Source: Candidatus Uhrbacteria bacterium | Lineage (GTDB): Bacteria > Patescibacteriota > Patescibacteriia > JACRJV01 | DNA: 54,428 nucleotides | NCBI GenBank assembly: GCA_016215325.1 | Contig: JACRJV010000017.1 | Span: 1-54,428 of the forward strand | Direction: 5' to 3' | In this document: positions 15,899 through 24,680 of the stretch, one piece after another | Layout of the letters: each line of letters begins with the position of its first letter | Position numbering within the stretch: position 1 is the stretch's first letter | The notes under the pieces: model-generated | The model's database searches: none | Told to the model about the DNA's origin: nothing | Seen by the model: only the letters and a program-made list of their open reading frames with translations | Program-made: the position numbers and the translations under genes

Positions 15899-15988
15899 AA
15901 TCAGGTTCTAGGGACTAGGTTCTAGAAGTCGCCGCCGCCGTTCTATTATTTGCATCTAGAACCTGGCGACTAGAATCTGGCACCCGGT
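15899..15988. repeat. Inverted pair of heptamer arrays (CTAGGTT units)
   Basis: Units CTAGGTT, CTAGGGA, CTAGGTT, CTAG at the left mirror CTAGAACC and CTAGAATC at the right. The array runs from the sufU-sufT junction into sufU and encodes its last roughly 25 residues. Confidence 0.7.
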
Positions 15989-16349
15989 CGTTGAGTGCTT
16001 TCTTCAGTGTCATCAATCCCAGGGTTGCGCACTTCATGCGCGCAGGTCCAACGGTGATGCCGAGCATTTCAAGGATGTCTTTCTCGCTAAGATTTTTTGC
16101 TTGTGCCGCATCCATCCCTTTGATCTTGTCGGTGAGCATGGAAGTGCTGGCTTGGGAAATGGCACACCCTTGGCCCTGGAATCGAACGTCGCTGACGCGA
16201 TCATTGGTGATTATGAGGTCCATGACCACGCTATCCCCGCAACTCGTATTCACCTCTTTGGCCGATACGGTTGCGCCGTGGAGCGTTCCCGCATTATGCG
16301 GGTTCCAATAATGGTCGAGAATTTCTTGCTTGTAGAGGTCGTCGGACAT
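15915..16349 (-). CDS. sufU: Iron-sulfur scaffold / sulfur acceptor SufU
   Basis: IscU-like fold protein that accepts persulfide sulfur from SufS and passes it to the SufBCD complex. The three ligand cysteines are visible in NTSCGDS, GQGCAISQAS and ARMKCATLG, and the RxxC spacing follows SufU rather than IscU. The last residues (PDSSRQVLDANNRTAAATSRT) are not part of the family and derive from the repeat array that borders the gene. Confidence 0.92.
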   Translation of the reverse strand: MSDDLYKQEILDHYWNPHNAGTLHGATVSAKEVNTSCGDSVVMDLIITNDRVSDVRFQGQGCAISQASTSMLTDKIKGMDAAQAKNLSEKDILEMLGITVGPARMKCATLGLMTLKKALNDRVPDSSRQVLDANNRTAAATSRT

Positions 16350-16361
16350 ACATCAGCGAGA

Positions 16362-16442
16362 TAAGTAAATTAAGCAAGATAAGAACGATCGCGATGGCAG
16401 CTTAATTTACTTATGTTACTTGTCTTGCTTATCTTGCTCGTT
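16362..16442. repeat. Inverted repeat array between sufS and sufU
   Basis: Left GAGATAAGTAAATTAAGCAAG and right CTTGCTTATCTTGCTCG plus TTAATTTACTTAT are mutually complementary, made of 9-bp-like units (TAAGTAAAT). The array runs into the sufS stop codon. Confidence 0.65.
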
Positions 16443-17704
16443 TATCGTTGCCAAAGGTTTTTGGCTGGCACTTGTACCGTCACGGTCGGATGGAACATCT
16501 TCCACGCCGTTTGGAGCGCCTTGGCGAGTTGATCGACTTCTTTTTTGATGTTGTAACAGGCAAAGCTTGCCCGCGCTGTAGCGGGGATTCCTAATCGCGT
16601 CATCAGCGGCATGGCACAATGCGTGCCGGATCTGACGGCAACTCCCTCGCGGTCCAACAATGTGGCAATATCATGGGGGTGCACGCCATCCATGGTCATC
16701 GAAATAACGCCCAAGCGGTTGACCGCTGTGTTGGGCCCATGAATAGTGATGCCAGGGACCTGCTTGAGGGTATCCAGTGCATACTGTGTGAGTTCGCGCT
16801 CTTGCGCCTCCAATGTATCCCACCCCACGGATTGCATCCAATCCACTGCCGCTGCCCATCCAATCGCGCCCGCAATGTGCGGTGTGCCCGGCTCAAATTT
16901 CCACGGCAGATCATTCCAGGTGGCATCAAACGCTTCGACAGAACGGATCATGTCTCCGCCGAAACTCACCGGTTCCAGCAGTTCGAGAATTTCATGTTTT
17001 CCGTAGAACCCCCCCATCCCAGTCGGTCCGTACATTTTATGCGAAGATACGGCATAGAAGTCCACATCAAGACTGCGCAGATTCAAGGGCAGGTGAGCGC
17101 TGGATTGCGCGCCGTCCACCACCACGAGCGCTCCCGCTTGGTGGGCGGCTCGCACCATGGCCGCCACGGGGTTGATAGTGCCTAGCACGTTTGAGCAATG
17201 GTTGACCGCCACAATTTTTGTGTTGCCACTCAAGATCCGCTCCAGGGCATCCATATCCCACCGCCCCTCGTCGGTAATAGGCAGTATTTTGAGCACCGCC
17301 CCTGTCCGTTTCACTAACTGTTGCCAGGGGACGAGATTAGAGTGGTGCTCCATCTGGGTGGCAAGGATTTCATCATTGGGTTTGAGTCTGGGCTCCAGCA
17401 TCCGAGCGACAATATTGATCGAGTCGCTCGTGCCGCGCGTAAAAATAAATTCTTCCGGGGTTGCGCCAAAAAAACGGGCGATCCGTTCTCGACCGTCTTC
17501 GTAAGCCGTGGAAGCTTGTTCGCTCAAGGCGTGCATGCCGCGATGGACATTGGCATTGTATTGGGTATAAAAATCAGTGATCGCCTTGACAACAGATTGT
17601 GGCTTCTGTGTGGTTGCGGCGTTATCAAGGTACGCAAGGGGGTTGTTATTGATCTTACGCTTGAGTATTGGAAACTGTGATCGTATCGATGCCGCCGTGT
17701 GCAT
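16442..17704 (-). CDS. sufS: Cysteine desulfurase SufS
   Basis: PLP enzyme, 420 residues, that releases sulfur from cysteine as a persulfide and hands it to SufU. LDNAATTQKP begins the fold; VVVDGAQSSAHLP carries the PLP Asp; Lys223 in AVSSHKMYGPTG is the Schiff-base lysine; Cys363 in VRSGTHCAMPL is the persulfide cysteine. Length and motifs fit type II (SufS/CsdA) desulfurases. The gap of 128 bp to sufD upstream contains no gene and no clear terminator. Confidence 0.96.
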   Translation of the reverse strand: MHTAASIRSQFPILKRKINNNPLAYLDNAATTQKPQSVVKAITDFYTQYNANVHRGMHALSEQASTAYEDGRERIARFFGATPEEFIFTRGTSDSINIVARMLEPRLKPNDEILATQMEHHSNLVPWQQLVKRTGAVLKILPITDEGRWDMDALERILSGNTKIVAVNHCSNVLGTINPVAAMVRAAHQAGALVVVDGAQSSAHLPLNLRSLDVDFYAVSSHKMYGPTGMGGFYGKHEILELLEPVSFGGDMIRSVEAFDATWNDLPWKFEPGTPHIAGAIGWAAAVDWMQSVGWDTLEAQERELTQYALDTLKQVPGITIHGPNTAVNRLGVISMTMDGVHPHDIATLLDREGVAVRSGTHCAMPLMTRLGIPATARASFACYNIKKEVDQLAKALQTAWKMFHPTVTVQVPAKNLWQR

Positions 17705-17832
17705 AGTGTTGAGGTAACATTTATTTTGATTGTAGCAATCGCGCTCTAAAACAACAACCGTCTCGACTGCTCATTTGTCGATGCCGCGTTGTGGCTGCTC
17801 CTGCTCATCCAACGAGTGATCTCCCACACATC

Positions 17833-18408
17833 TTAAGCTGCTACAAGTCGTGCAATTTCGGATTGCATTGCTGGATCGCTCACTCGATCGAGTAATTGCT
17901 GGAAAAATCCTTGAGTGAGTATCTGCGTAGCCTCCTCTACGGTGAGTCCGCGGCTTTGAAGATAAAAAAGTTGTTGTTCATCGACCCGACCAATGGCTGC
18001 GGCATGACCTGCTTTGAGCGGGTGTTCTTCGATTTCCAGGGAGGGCGTTGCGGTTGCTCGCGCTTTGTCAAATAGTAATGCTCGGTATTCCAGAAAACTC
18101 TCGGTGTTGATTGCCCCGCTTGGAATGATGACATTGCCCAGAAACGAATTGTTCGTTTGGCCTTTGAGCACCGATCGCACCCTCGCTTGGCTCTTCGATT
18201 CTTTCCCGCGATGATGAATCGTTATTGTTAAGGGTATCGCGGAGTTCCGGATTGCGGCAACCCACGTCAATATTTCAACCGAGGAATATTCTTGCAAGGT
18301 GACCGTTACTGTTGCTGGTTGTGTATAATCATCCAGGATCAACAGCAGTTGCCGTGATTGATGGGGCTCGATCGTAAGGTTGAGGTCAGAAGGATTGTGA
18401 TAAAGCAT
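17833..18408 (-). CDS. sufD: SufD-like assembly protein (short form)
   Basis: 191 residues, only about half the length of typical SufD. The C-terminal part is recognisable: HPLKAGHAAAIGRVDEQQLFYLQSRGLTVEEA, the segment shared by SufB and SufD that ends their beta-helix. The N-terminal extension found in other SufD proteins is missing. With SufB and SufC it should form the SufBCD scaffold. Two bases separate it from sufB. Confidence 0.85.
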   Translation of the reverse strand: MLYHNPSDLNLTIEPHQSRQLLLILDDYTQPATVTVTLQEYSSVEILTWVAAIRNSAIPLTITIHHRGKESKSQARVRSVLKGQTNNSFLGNVIIPSGAINTESFLEYRALLFDKARATATPSLEIEEHPLKAGHAAAIGRVDEQQLFYLQSRGLTVEEATQILTQGFFQQLLDRVSDPAMQSEIARLVAA

Positions 18409-18410
18409 AG

Positions 18411-19790
18411 TCAGCCCACTGCCCCCGTCATCTCCATTTGGATCAAGCGGTTGAGTTCCAGCGCATACTCCATGGGCAGTGTCCGAACAATGGGCTCGAT
18501 AAAGCCATTCACAATCAAGCTCCGACTTTTGCCCTCGTCCAGGCCCCGGCTCATCAAGTAGAATAGTTGCTGTTCATTGATTTTGCTCACGCTGGCTTCA
18601 TGCGTTGTCGTGGTGTATTCGTTGCGGATGTCCATCGTGGGGTAGGTATCGCTGCGCGAGTGCCCGTCGACCAGTAGGGCATCGCACTGCACATGGGATT
18701 TACAATGATGCGCTTGCGGATACACTTTGACGAGCCCCCGATACGATGTGCGACCCGATCCTTTACTAATGGACTTTGAAACAATGGTGGAGCTGGTGTG
18801 GGGGGCGATATGCACGGCTTTGCCGCCGGCATCTTGGTGCTGCCCGGAGCCGGCCATTGCCAGTGAGAGGATCTCGCCGCGCGCCCCGGGCTCCATCAGA
18901 TAGACGCTGGGGTATTTCATGGTGAGCTTGGAGCCGAGGTTTCCATCGATCCATTCCATGACCCCATCGCCATAGACATAGGCGCGTTTGGTGACAAGGT
19001 TGTAGACGTTTTGCGACCAATTTTGAATAGTGGTGTAGCGCACGCGCGCGCCGCGCTTGACAATAATTTCAACGACCGCGCTATGGAGAGAGTCGGTAGT
19101 GTAATTGGGCGCCGTGCATCCCTCGACGTAGTGCACGCTTGAGTCTTCATCGGCGATGATGAGTGTGCGCTCGAATTGCCCCATGTTGCGGGCATTGATG
19201 CGGAAGTAGGCTTGCAGCGGGAGCGCTACATTCACCCCCTTTGGCACATAGATAAAACTCCCCCCGCTCCACACCGCCGAGTTGAGCGCGGAGAATTTAT
19301 TATCCGCGCTCGGGATAATAGTGCCAAAATATTGCTTGAACAGTTCCGGGTGCTGTTTGAGGGCAGTATCGGTATCCAAAAAAATAACCCCTTGTTTTTG
19401 CAATTGGTCATGGAGGGAATGGTAGACGACTTCACTGTCGTATTGGCTGCCGACGCCGGCAAGGAATTTTTTTTCTGCTTCCGGAATACCCAACCGATCA
19501 AACGTGGTTTTAATGTCTTGGGGTACGTCCTCCCATCGTTTTTCGACGCGATCAGAGGGCTTAATGTAGTAATAGATTTCGTCAAAGTTGATTTGGGCAA
19601 CGTCGCCGCCCCAGGTAGGCAGGGGTTTGGACTCAAACATCTCTAACGCTTTGAGGCGGAATTCCAGCATCCAATCTGGCTCCCCTTTGATATGGGATAA
19701 TTCTTGGACAACCCGTTTGTTCAGCCCCTTCTGGGATTTGAACACCGGCCGCTCGGGCATAGCGAAGCCAACATCATTGGTATTTGCCAT
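18411..19790 (-). CDS. sufB: Fe-S cluster assembly protein SufB
   Basis: The cluster-building subunit of SufBCD. From ATG 19790 it has 459 residues; this start is preceded by GAAGG and overlaps sufC by 17 bases, whereas the longer form would overlap by 56. Typical parts: [10 protein letters not shown], the stretch [14 protein letters not shown], then [13 protein letters not shown] and [17 protein letters not shown], and the closing [20 protein letters not shown]. All are close to canonical SufB, so it is likely functional. Confidence 0.95.
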   Translation of the reverse strand: MANTNDVGFAMPERPVFKSQKGLNKRVVQELSHIKGEPDWMLEFRLKALEMFESKPLPTWGGDVAQINFDEIYYYIKPSDRVEKRWEDVPQDIKTTFDRLGIPEAEKKFLAGVGSQYDSEVVYHSLHDQLQKQGVIFLDTDTALKQHPELFKQYFGTIIPSADNKFSALNSAVWSGGSFIYVPKGVNVALPLQAYFRINARNMGQFERTLIIADEDSSVHYVEGCTAPNYTTDSLHSAVVEIIVKRGARVRYTTIQNWSQNVYNLVTKRAYVYGDGVMEWIDGNLGSKLTMKYPSVYLMEPGARGEILSLAMAGSGQHQDAGGKAVHIAPHTSSTIVSKSISKGSGRTSYRGLVKVYPQAHHCKSHVQCDALLVDGHSRSDTYPTMDIRNEYTTTTHEASVSKINEQQLFYLMSRGLDEGKSRSLIVNGFIEPIVRTLPMEYALELNRLIQMEMTGAVG

Positions 19791-20520
19791 ATCCTTCGTG
19801 TTCAATTTTTCTTGCCAGTTCTGGTCCACCGCTTTCTACAATCTTCCCACCGACAAATACATGGACATGCGTGGGGCGAACATATTCGAGTATGCGTTGG
19901 TAGTGGGTAATGAGCAGCACCCCCGTGGCATGCTGCTGTACAACCCGGTTGATGGTTTGGGCGATACACTTGAGCGCATCAACATCTAATCCTGAATCTG
20001 TCTCGTCAAGTACCGCAAACAGAGGCGCGAGGATCCAGCACTGCAGCATTTCCATTTTCTTTTTTTCTCCGCCGGAGAACCCTTCGTTCATGGATCGCTG
20101 CAGGAACGAATGTGGGATCCCAAGATTACTGGCTACACTTTTGAGCGCTGATTGGAATTGAGCTGGGGTGAGGGGAGGAAGCGCTCGAGCAGCTGCTTGG
20201 GTATTGTAGGCAATGCGTAACAATTGCGTGGCCGCAACGCCCGGGATTTCCATTGGATATTGGTACCCGAGAAATAAACCGGAAAGTGCCCGTTTGTCGG
20301 TGGTGAGTGTTTCAATGTGTTGGTCGTTGATTTGTATGGTGCCAGAATCCAAGGAGATCGCAAGATCGCCCATGAGGGTAGCGGCGAGGGTTGATTTGCC
20401 ACTGCCGTTGGGCCCCATGATGGCATGAATTTCACCGGACTCAACGATGAGATTGACTCCATTGACAATGTGTTTCCCTAGGATGCTGGCAGTGAGATTC
20501 GTGATCTTCAATGTTGGCAT
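19774..20520 (-). CDS. sufC: Fe-S assembly ATPase SufC
   Basis: ABC-type ATPase that drives SufBCD, 248 residues. Walker [11 protein letters not shown], signature [11 protein letters not shown], Walker [18 protein letters not shown], and the late His in VLLITHYQR. It has no membrane domain, as expected for SufC. First gene of the suf operon, 50 bases after a TTGACG-17-TACACT promoter. Confidence 0.96.
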   Translation of the reverse strand: MPTLKITNLTASILGKHIVNGVNLIVESGEIHAIMGPNGSGKSTLAATLMGDLAISLDSGTIQINDQHIETLTTDKRALSGLFLGYQYPMEIPGVAATQLLRIAYNTQAAARALPPLTPAQFQSALKSVASNLGIPHSFLQRSMNEGFSGGEKKKMEMLQCWILAPLFAVLDETDSGLDVDALKCIAQTINRVVQQHATGVLLITHYQRILEYVRPTHVHVFVGGKIVESGGPELARKIEHEGYGKYQ

Positions 20521-20529
20521 ACTGGCGTA

Positions 20530-20575
20530 GAGGCGGATCCATGCGGATCAATACGCGGATTAACGCGGAGGAGAT
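20530..20575. repeat. Tandem GCGGAT-type array in the suf leader
   Basis: Four degenerate 10-bp units (GCGGATCCAT, GCGGATCAAT, ACGCGGATTA, ACGCGGAGGA) fill the 5' leader of the suf transcript. Confidence 0.55.
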
Positions 20576-20576
20576 T

Positions 20577-20605
20577 AGTGTACGCGACAACAGGAGCAGC
20601 GTCAA
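20577..20605 (-). promoter_or_regulatory. sigma-70 promoter of the suf operon
   Basis: Minus strand TTGACG (20605-20600), 17 bp, TACACT (20582-20577). The -35 overlaps the stop codon of the upstream MGMT-like gene. No obvious IscR- or Fur-like site is seen. Confidence 0.65.
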
Positions 20606-20862
20606 ACCACCGCCCCTTCTTTCTTTAGGAGTAAGCCTTTTCTTCGCGCTCCGCGATTATATCCGCCGATTTTACCATCAGAGCGAACAACGCGATGGCA
20701 GGGGATTTGAGGATTGTAGTTTTTGTTGAGAATATTGCCGACGGCCCGATAAGCGCGGGGTCGGCCGGCACGGTGTGCTACTTGTGTATAGGTGAGCGTC
20801 TTCCCCTTTGGGATATTGCGGACGACAACGAGTACCCGTTGTTGGAACGACGATGTGGCCAT
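20602..20862 (-). CDS. MGMT-family DNA-binding domain protein (alkyltransferase-like)
   Basis: 86 residues matching only the C-terminal domain of O6-alkylguanine-DNA alkyltransferases: VVRNIPKGKTLTYTQVA, then GRPRAYRAVGNILNKN, with the active-site IPCHRVVRSDGKIGGY. The reactive Cys is kept, unlike in alkyltransferase-like proteins where Trp replaces it. It could repair alkylated bases or flag them for excision. It begins five bases after the stop of the secreted coiled-coil gene, so the two share a transcript. Confidence 0.85.
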   Translation of the reverse strand: MATSSFQQRVLVVVRNIPKGKTLTYTQVAHRAGRPRAYRAVGNILNKNYNPQIPCHRVVRSDGKIGGYNRGARRKGLLLKKEGAVV

Positions 20863-20867
20863 GTTTG

Positions 20868-22289
20868 TTAGGGTTGCGTTCCCAAGCCAAAGTCCAAGTC
20901 GAGGGTGGGGGCGGTCGCTCCATTTACTCCAAAGAGCTTATCGGTTTCTGATTGCGTCCCTTGGAGATCATCCAGAATGCCATACATCTCCTCGAGCAGT
21001 TGTGAGCCTTCTTGGACCGCTTCTACCAGGCCATCACTGTCCACAGGTTTTGCCTTGGCGAGCGTTTGGATCTGCGCATGCTTCGCATTGAGTTCAACGA
21101 GTTTTTGGTCCGCTTCGGATGTGTCGACTTTCTTGCGTTTGAGTGCAGCAACGCGCGATTTTATTTGCTTGATCTCCGCTGGGGCGCGGCGCAGCCCTTG
21201 GCTTAAGTTGGAGAGGGTGTCCACCGTGCGGTGCACGTCATCCAGGTCTTCCAGTGTGCCAAAGAAATCTTCATGCAACAATGCTACTGCTTCTTCTACC
21301 TTTCCATTACTCGAAAGCTCTTGTGCCTTATTGAGCGTTGATTGCAACGCGACAACGGCATCCGACAGTTTTGTTAATTCATCCGCCATGTCAAATGCAC
21401 CGGCGCGTTTGGACTGACGCATGGCTTTGGCGAGCGTGGTCTGTTCGCGTTTGAGCGCCACCTTGGCTTGTGCAAGAATTTTTTTCCAATTACCAATTTC
21501 TTGCAGGGTTTGGAAATTTTCTTCAAATTCTTGACGTGATTCTTGGAGAGTCATGAGGGCATCTTCTGCATCTTCCATGGTCTCGGCGGATTTGACTTGC
21601 TGCATTGCTTGCTCGAATTCACTCACAAACGTCTTTGTGTCTTCGGGGACAGTAATCCCTTTCCGCTCAACAGCCGCGATCTTTGCCTTTAACATCGCCA
21701 ATGGTTTGGTGGCCTTTTGAGAAAGAGATTTTTTAATTTGCTCGAGCATTTTTTTCTCACGTTCCTTTTGTCGTTGTTCTTCCTCCTCCTGGCGCTTCTG
21801 CCACTGGCCATCATCAGGGGCGCCTTGTTGCATCATGCCTTGGAAGCCTTGGTTTTCTCTGCCCCGATCACCGGGCGCTTGACCACTGCCGATGCCCGTA
21901 TTGCTCCCGCCGTCTCCTCCCATCATCTTTTGCAATCCCTGCATCCAATTGTTGCCGGATGGATCGCCTTGGGGTCCAGTTCCTCTTGGATCTCGCATTT
22001 CAGGGAACCCTTGGCCGTTGCCTTGTCCCCCCGGTTGGCCCATCGTCGGCCCACCCATCATGCCGGGACCTGGTTGGAAGAATCCGCCGCCTTCTTGGTT
22101 TGGCCGATTGCCCGGCCCTGGACGTTCTTGCGGCGGCTGTTTGGGGTTTTGTTGATCTTGGACGACTGCGGGCGGCTGCGGTAGAGTGTTGCTTCCCACT
22201 TCGGCCGTTGTCTCGCCGAGTACATACGCAACAGTCGGGACAACGATCATTGCCCCGAGAACGCCAAGGAGCTTGCTGATCCCAAACAT
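20868..22289 (-). CDS. Secreted low-complexity and coiled-coil protein, unknown
   Basis: 473 residues, not recognised. Layout: signal or anchor helix (about 5-25); Pro/Gly/Gln/Met-rich, probably disordered region (about 35-160, with repeated GGxGxxQ and PGPG pieces); a Glu/Lys/Gln-rich helical stretch (QKRQEEEEQRQKEREKK); then about 280 residues of heptad-rich coiled coil. The tail is again low in charge. It may be a surface or periplasmic structural protein. It faces a Zn/Mn-type ABC transporter gene across a shared 142-bp regulatory region but has no metal-site signature of a binding protein. Confidence 0.7.
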   Translation of the reverse strand: MFGISKLLGVLGAMIVVPTVAYVLGETTAEVGSNTLPQPPAVVQDQQNPKQPPQERPGPGNRPNQEGGGFFQPGPGMMGGPTMGQPGGQGNGQGFPEMRDPRGTGPQGDPSGNNWMQGLQKMMGGDGGSNTGIGSGQAPGDRGRENQGFQGMMQQGAPDDGQWQKRQEEEEQRQKEREKKMLEQIKKSLSQKATKPLAMLKAKIAAVERKGITVPEDTKTFVSEFEQAMQQVKSAETMEDAEDALMTLQESRQEFEENFQTLQEIGNWKKILAQAKVALKREQTTLAKAMRQSKRAGAFDMADELTKLSDAVVALQSTLNKAQELSSNGKVEEAVALLHEDFFGTLEDLDDVHRTVDTLSNLSQGLRRAPAEIKQIKSRVAALKRKKVDTSEADQKLVELNAKHAQIQTLAKAKPVDSDGLVEAVQEGSQLLEEMYGILDDLQGTQSETDKLFGVNGATAPTLDLDFGLGTQP

Positions 22290-22328
22290 AGATATGGATA
22301 CGATATAAGAGGTGAATAATGTATCTTC

Positions 22329-22357
22329 AGTATAGAGCTCTTTTACTGTGTATGCAA
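22329..22357 (-). promoter_or_regulatory. Promoter of the secreted coiled-coil gene
   Basis: Minus strand TTGCAT (22357-22352), 17 bp, TATACT (22334-22329). The leader would be about 33 bases. Confidence 0.6.
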
Positions 22358-22371
22358 AGCCGTTTGAAATT

Positions 22372-22401
22372 TTGCAAATACTCTTGTGTTTATGCTATGG
22401 T
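22372..22401 (+). promoter_or_regulatory. Possible promoter of the metal ABC transporter
   Basis: TTGCAA, 18 bp, TATGGT, about 25 bases before the GTG start at 22432. No convincing Zur-type palindrome is seen between the divergent promoters. Confidence 0.45.
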
Positions 22402-22431
22402 TTCAATGAATATTCTTGAGTCAAACCCCTT

Positions 22432-23196
22432 GTGCCCAAAACGAGCGATATTATCATTAGCATGCGCGATGTCAGCATGCAGTACACCGATACCCCCGTA
22501 CTGGAACATTTATCGTTCCGCATTAACCAGGGGGAATATGTAGGTATCTTGGGGCCTAATGGGGGAGGCAAGACCACCCTGCTCAAACTGCTTGTCGGCA
22601 TGCTCCACCCACAGCAGGGGGAAGTTAAGATATTTGGTAAACCGTTCCGCGATCTTACGGCGAGTGAACGATCAACAATCGGGTTTGTGCCGCAACGGAT
22701 TTCGGAGGGGCGTATCGATTTCCCGGCAACCGTGGCGGAGGTTGTATTGAGCGGTCGGGCCCCGAGCCTCGGATGGACTCGTCGATACCGCCACGACGAT
22801 TTGGCCGCGGCACATTCGGCGATGGAGCAAGCCGGGATTGAACAGTTGCACGATCGTCTTTTGGGCACCCTTTCCGGTGGTCAGCTCCAACGCGTGATGA
22901 TTGCTCGGGCAATGGTGAACAATCCAACCCTTTTACTACTTGACGAACCGACCGTGGGCGTTGATGCAGCGAGCCAAGAAGCATTCTACGGTTTTATCAA
23001 AGAACTCAACCAAGATCAGGGCATGACCATTATTTTTGTGTCCCATGACATTGATGTTGTGGCCCATGAAGCGCAGACCATTCTGTGCGTCAACCGCACA
23101 CTGATTTGCCACGGCCCGAGCCGTGAGGTATTAGCCGGGGATGTATTAGAACAAATGTATGGCAAAAAGTTGCGCAGCATTGTGCATGGGCACTAA
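22432..23196 (+). CDS. Metal (Zn/Mn-type) ABC transporter ATPase
   Basis: 254 residues from GTG 22432. Walker A GPNGGGKTT, Q-loop FVPQR, signature LSGGQLQRVMIARAM, Walker B LLLLDEPTVGVDAASQE, and the VSHDIDVV switch. The GVDxxSQ pattern and the following ABC-3 permease place it in the ZnuC/MntB/TroB group that imports zinc, manganese or iron. There is no gene for a substrate-binding protein in this window. Confidence 0.9.
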   Translation: MPKTSDIIISMRDVSMQYTDTPVLEHLSFRINQGEYVGILGPNGGGKTTLLKLLVGMLHPQQGEVKIFGKPFRDLTASERSTIGFVPQRISEGRIDFPATVAEVVLSGRAPSLGWTRRYRHDDLAAAHSAMEQAGIEQLHDRLLGTLSGGQLQRVMIARAMVNNPTLLLLDEPTVGVDAASQEAFYGFIKELNQDQGMTIIFVSHDIDVVAHEAQTILCVNRTLICHGPSREVLAGDVLEQMYGKKLRSIVHGH

Positions 23197-23240
23197 CTAA
23201 CGCTCGCCAGCCGGATTTACTGGCGTGCTGGATTTACTCC
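23197..23240. repeat. GGATTTACTGG-type repeat between the ABC genes
   Basis: CCAGCCGGATTTACTGGC followed by GTGCTGGATTTAC; same family as 11308-11402 and 37091-37156. It separates the two cotranscribed transporter genes. Confidence 0.6.
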
Positions 23241-23243
23241 TGT

Positions 23244-24041
23244 ATGTTCGAGATTTTTCAGTTCGACTTTATGCAGCGGGCGTTTGGGGCAGGGATTGCC
23301 ATTGCGATCATTGCTCCGACGATCGGCATTTTTTTGGTGGTCCGCCGATTCTCATTGATTAGCGACACGTTAGCGCATGTGTCGCTCGCAGGGGTTGCGG
23401 TGGCGGCATTAACGGGGACCAACGCTATTTTGACCGCAATGATCACCACCGTGCTTGCCGCATTTGGGATCGAGCGGTTGCGCTTTAGTCGTAATATATT
23501 TGGCGAGTCGGTCCTTGCGATTTTTCTTTCGGGCAGCCTTGCCCTCTCCAGCATACTGTTTGGCCTTTCGCGGGGGAGAGCGGTGGGGCTCTCCAGCATA
23601 CTGTTTGGCAGTATCACTACCGTGAGCCCGGGGGATGTTCGTTTAATCGTGACCCTTGCCATTATTGTCACGGTTATTATTTTGGCGCTCTATCCCAAAT
23701 TATTCGCTGTTGCGTTTGACGAGGAGGTCGCGCAAGTCAATGGGCTTCCGGTCCAACTCTTGAATACCGTCATTATGATCTTGGCCGCGATGAGTGTGGC
23801 ATTGGCGATCCGCATTGTGGGAGCGCTGCTTATCGGGGCCCTTATGGTGATGCCAGTGGTGGCGGCGCTGCAATGGAAATTGAGCTTCCAAAAAAGCCTG
23901 TGGCTTGCGATTGCGTTCTCTTTGCTTGCGGTACTATCGGGGTTGTTTATTTCGTACTATTGGGATTTGGCCAGCGGGGGGACGATTGTCTTGGTGGCGT
24001 TATTGACCTTCACATTTAGTCTGGTTATGAATCGGCGATGA
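23244..24041 (+). CDS. Metal ABC transporter permease (ABC-3 family, ZnuB/MntC-like)
   Basis: 265 residues with eight or nine hydrophobic helices. Family marks: DTLAHVSLAGVA, LFGSITTVSP, and VRIVGALLIGALMVMP-like helix (here IRIVGALLIGALMVMP). A 21-bp sequence encoding LSSILFG occurs twice, 45 bp apart, giving LSSILFGLSRGRAVGLSSILFGS shortly before the conserved loop. Identical codons suggest a recent duplication or gene conversion. It pairs with the ATPase just upstream. Confidence 0.9.
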   Translation: MFEIFQFDFMQRAFGAGIAIAIIAPTIGIFLVVRRFSLISDTLAHVSLAGVAVAALTGTNAILTAMITTVLAAFGIERLRFSRNIFGESVLAIFLSGSLALSSILFGLSRGRAVGLSSILFGSITTVSPGDVRLIVTLAIIVTVIILALYPKLFAVAFDEEVAQVNGLPVQLLNTVIMILAAMSVALAIRIVGALLIGALMVMPVVAALQWKLSFQKSLWLAIAFSLLAVLSGLFISYYWDLASGGTIVLVALLTFTFSLVMNRR

Positions 24042-24075
24042 TATCGGACATATTCCTCGTTTTGTGCCATAGTAC

Positions 24076-24100
24076 GACGTCCCGAACGGGTCGTCTTTTT
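24076..24100 (+). terminator. Terminator after the metal ABC transporter
   Basis: GACG-T-CCC, loop GAAC, GGG-T-CGTC, then T5. A second T-rich stretch follows. Confidence 0.75.
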
Positions 24101-24124
24101 CGTCTTTGTTTGAGAAAAAATCTT

Positions 24125-24673
24125 TCAGATCTTGGTTAAGTCACCGCCGAGGGCGGGGCCCCACACGCTCCGGCGGCCAGGATGACAAATTTTTTGATCT
24201 TTGCTAAGCCCATCGTAGAACTTGCTCAACAAAAACGGAGAGAGAAAGTCTTTTATCTTGAGGCGTTGTTCAATCGGCAGATTTTTAAACCCACGGATAT
24301 AGCGATGGCAATCACTAGCCCCGCAGTGGCATTCAAAAACATCCTCATCGTCCCAATCACTGGTGTAATAGTTGTATGTGATCTGTTCGCCGGGCAAAAT
24401 ATCACGCAATGCTTTGAGCGCGAGTATTTCAAAATCAACAAAGCTTGTTGGCGCGCACGAATGATTTAAGAAATTCTCTGGCAGCGTCGGGTCTGTGCTC
24501 AACTGATGCCGGTGTTCGTCCACGCGCATGCTGATGTTGGTGGGCGTGGCAACAAAATGTCGATCAAAATAAAAAATGATTTCCCCACGGACAATTGGGA
24601 CAATCGCAAAAATCCCCGGATTGGGGATGTTTTTGTCGATGATCAATTTTTCATTTCGTTGAAGGTCTTTCAT
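24125..24673 (-). CDS. SET-domain protein (putative lysine methyltransferase)
   Basis: About 182 residues from ATG 24673. SET motifs: ENFLNHSCAPTSFVDFE (cofactor-binding NHSC), ALRDILPGEQITYNYYTSDWD (the catalytic Tyr region), and a post-SET C-x-C-x4-C (ECHCGASDCHRY) that binds zinc. SET proteins methylate lysines; in bacteria the targets are mostly unknown. The last 20 or so residues (HPGRRSVWGPALGGD) are encoded by a palindromic repeat. A TTGACA-17-TAAAAT promoter puts the transcription start on the ATG itself, so the longer frame upstream is excluded. Confidence 0.85.
   Translation of the reverse strand: MKDLQRNEKLIIDKNIPNPGIFAIVPIVRGEIIFYFDRHFVATPTNISMRVDEHRHQLSTDPTLPENFLNHSCAPTSFVDFEILALKALRDILPGEQITYNYYTSDWDDEDVFECHCGASDCHRYIRGFKNLPIEQRLKIKDFLSPFLLSKFYDGLSKDQKICHPGRRSVWGPALGGDLTKI
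24128..24187. repeat. TCATCCTGGCCGCC palindrome at the SET gene 3' end
   Basis: On the minus strand TGTCATCCTGGCCGCCGG leads into GGCCCCGCCCTCGGCGGTGA. It is GC-rich, self-complementary, and read in frame as the C-terminal tail of the SET protein. Confidence 0.6.
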
Positions 24674-24680
24674 GAGCGAT

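Noticed and set aside
21717-22184. Plus-strand open frames opposite the coiled-coil protein
   Set aside because: Shadows of a GC-biased low-complexity coding region; no ribosome site and no family resemblance.
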